Below, in pieces: positions 63,904-64,000 of a DNA stretch of 64,000 nt. The notes beneath the pieces were generated by a model. The model was not told where the DNA came from. It did no database searches and saw only the letters and a list, made by a program, of their open reading frames with translations. A program made the translations under genes and the position numbers. Position 1 is the stretch's first letter. Each line of letters begins with the position of its first letter. The stretch is from Neoarius graeffei. Its lineage: Eukaryota > Chordata > Actinopteri > Siluriformes > Ariidae. The stretch is from contig NC_083586.1 in the NCBI RefSeq assembly GCF_027579695.1, forward strand, positions 6,382,001 to 6,446,000. The letters run 5' to 3'.

Positions 63904-64000
63904 ACCTTATGTAGTTCTTTTGTGATATTAGCAGACAGTGTGATAATTTTTGCTCTGTGGAACATTACAGACTCATTAATGCTCCACACACACTGAAATA

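Overview
The window looks like ray-finned fish (teleost) nuclear DNA. It carries Tc1-like, hAT-like and PIF/Harbinger-like DNA transposons, L2/CR1-group LINEs, tRNA-headed SINEs of the common teleost type, a Ty3/Gypsy fossil, a fragment of a spliced carbamoyl-phosphate synthetase gene and a T-cell-receptor alpha V pseudogene. A siluriform or other otophysan fish is plausible, but that is only an impression from the repeats. No complete protein-coding host gene is visible. Most open frames are transposon debris.

The unusual content is small-RNA genes. By eye there are about 22 tRNA genes or tRNA-derived pseudogenes: Glu(TTC), Arg, His, Arg(CCT-like), Phe, Gln, Ile(AAT), Tyr(GTA, with a 15-nt intron), Glu(CTC), Asp(GTC) twice, Ala(AGC) twice, His-derived, a cut Thr, Arg(ACG), Pro-like, Phe, Gln, Thr(TGT), Gln(TTG) and Ser(TGA). 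There are also four U5 snRNA copies (two nearly full, two 3' halves) and four U2 snRNA copies, arranged as repeating U5-U2 units. Many lie in duplicated blocks: Asp/U5/U2 at 21.9-24.3 kb and 36.2-39.3 kb, with a third U5/U2 block at 58.5-59.3 kb; Phe/Gln at 15.7-16.1, 45.9-46.4 and (inverted, Gln only) 53.9-54.1 kb; Thr at 34.1 and 46.7 kb; Ala in a 906-bp tandem duplication at 28.4-30.2 kb.

Layout. 1-2.2 kb, L2-type LINE. 2.65 kb, tRNA-Glu. 2.8-4.0 kb, Tc1. 4.4-7.3 kb, SINEs, tRNA relics and a LINE fragment. 7.3-9.7 kb, Ty3/Gypsy fossil. 10.4-13.8 kb, L2 LINE. 14.2-19 kb, tRNA region. 19.9-21.2 kb, Harbinger-type element. 21.9-24 kb, Asp/U5/U2 block. 24-28.4 kb, rather well-kept LINE. 28.4-32.1 kb, tandem Ala units and the two-exon CPS fragment. 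33-36 kb, His and Thr relics, a SINE and Tc1. 36.3-39.3 kb, second Asp/U5/U2 block split by a hAT. 41-44 kb, hAT and SINE pieces with a MITE carrying a helicase-like N-terminus. 44.4-47 kb, tRNA region. 49.2-53.5 kb, two terminal-inverted-repeat elements, one carrying a THAP exon that is itself split by a hAT. 54 kb, tRNA-Gln and tRNA-Ser. 55.9-61.2 kb, Harbinger MITE, Tc1, a U5/U2 block and a hAT nested in a Tc1-like MITE. 62.8-63.4 kb, TRAV-like pseudogene with its recombination signal.
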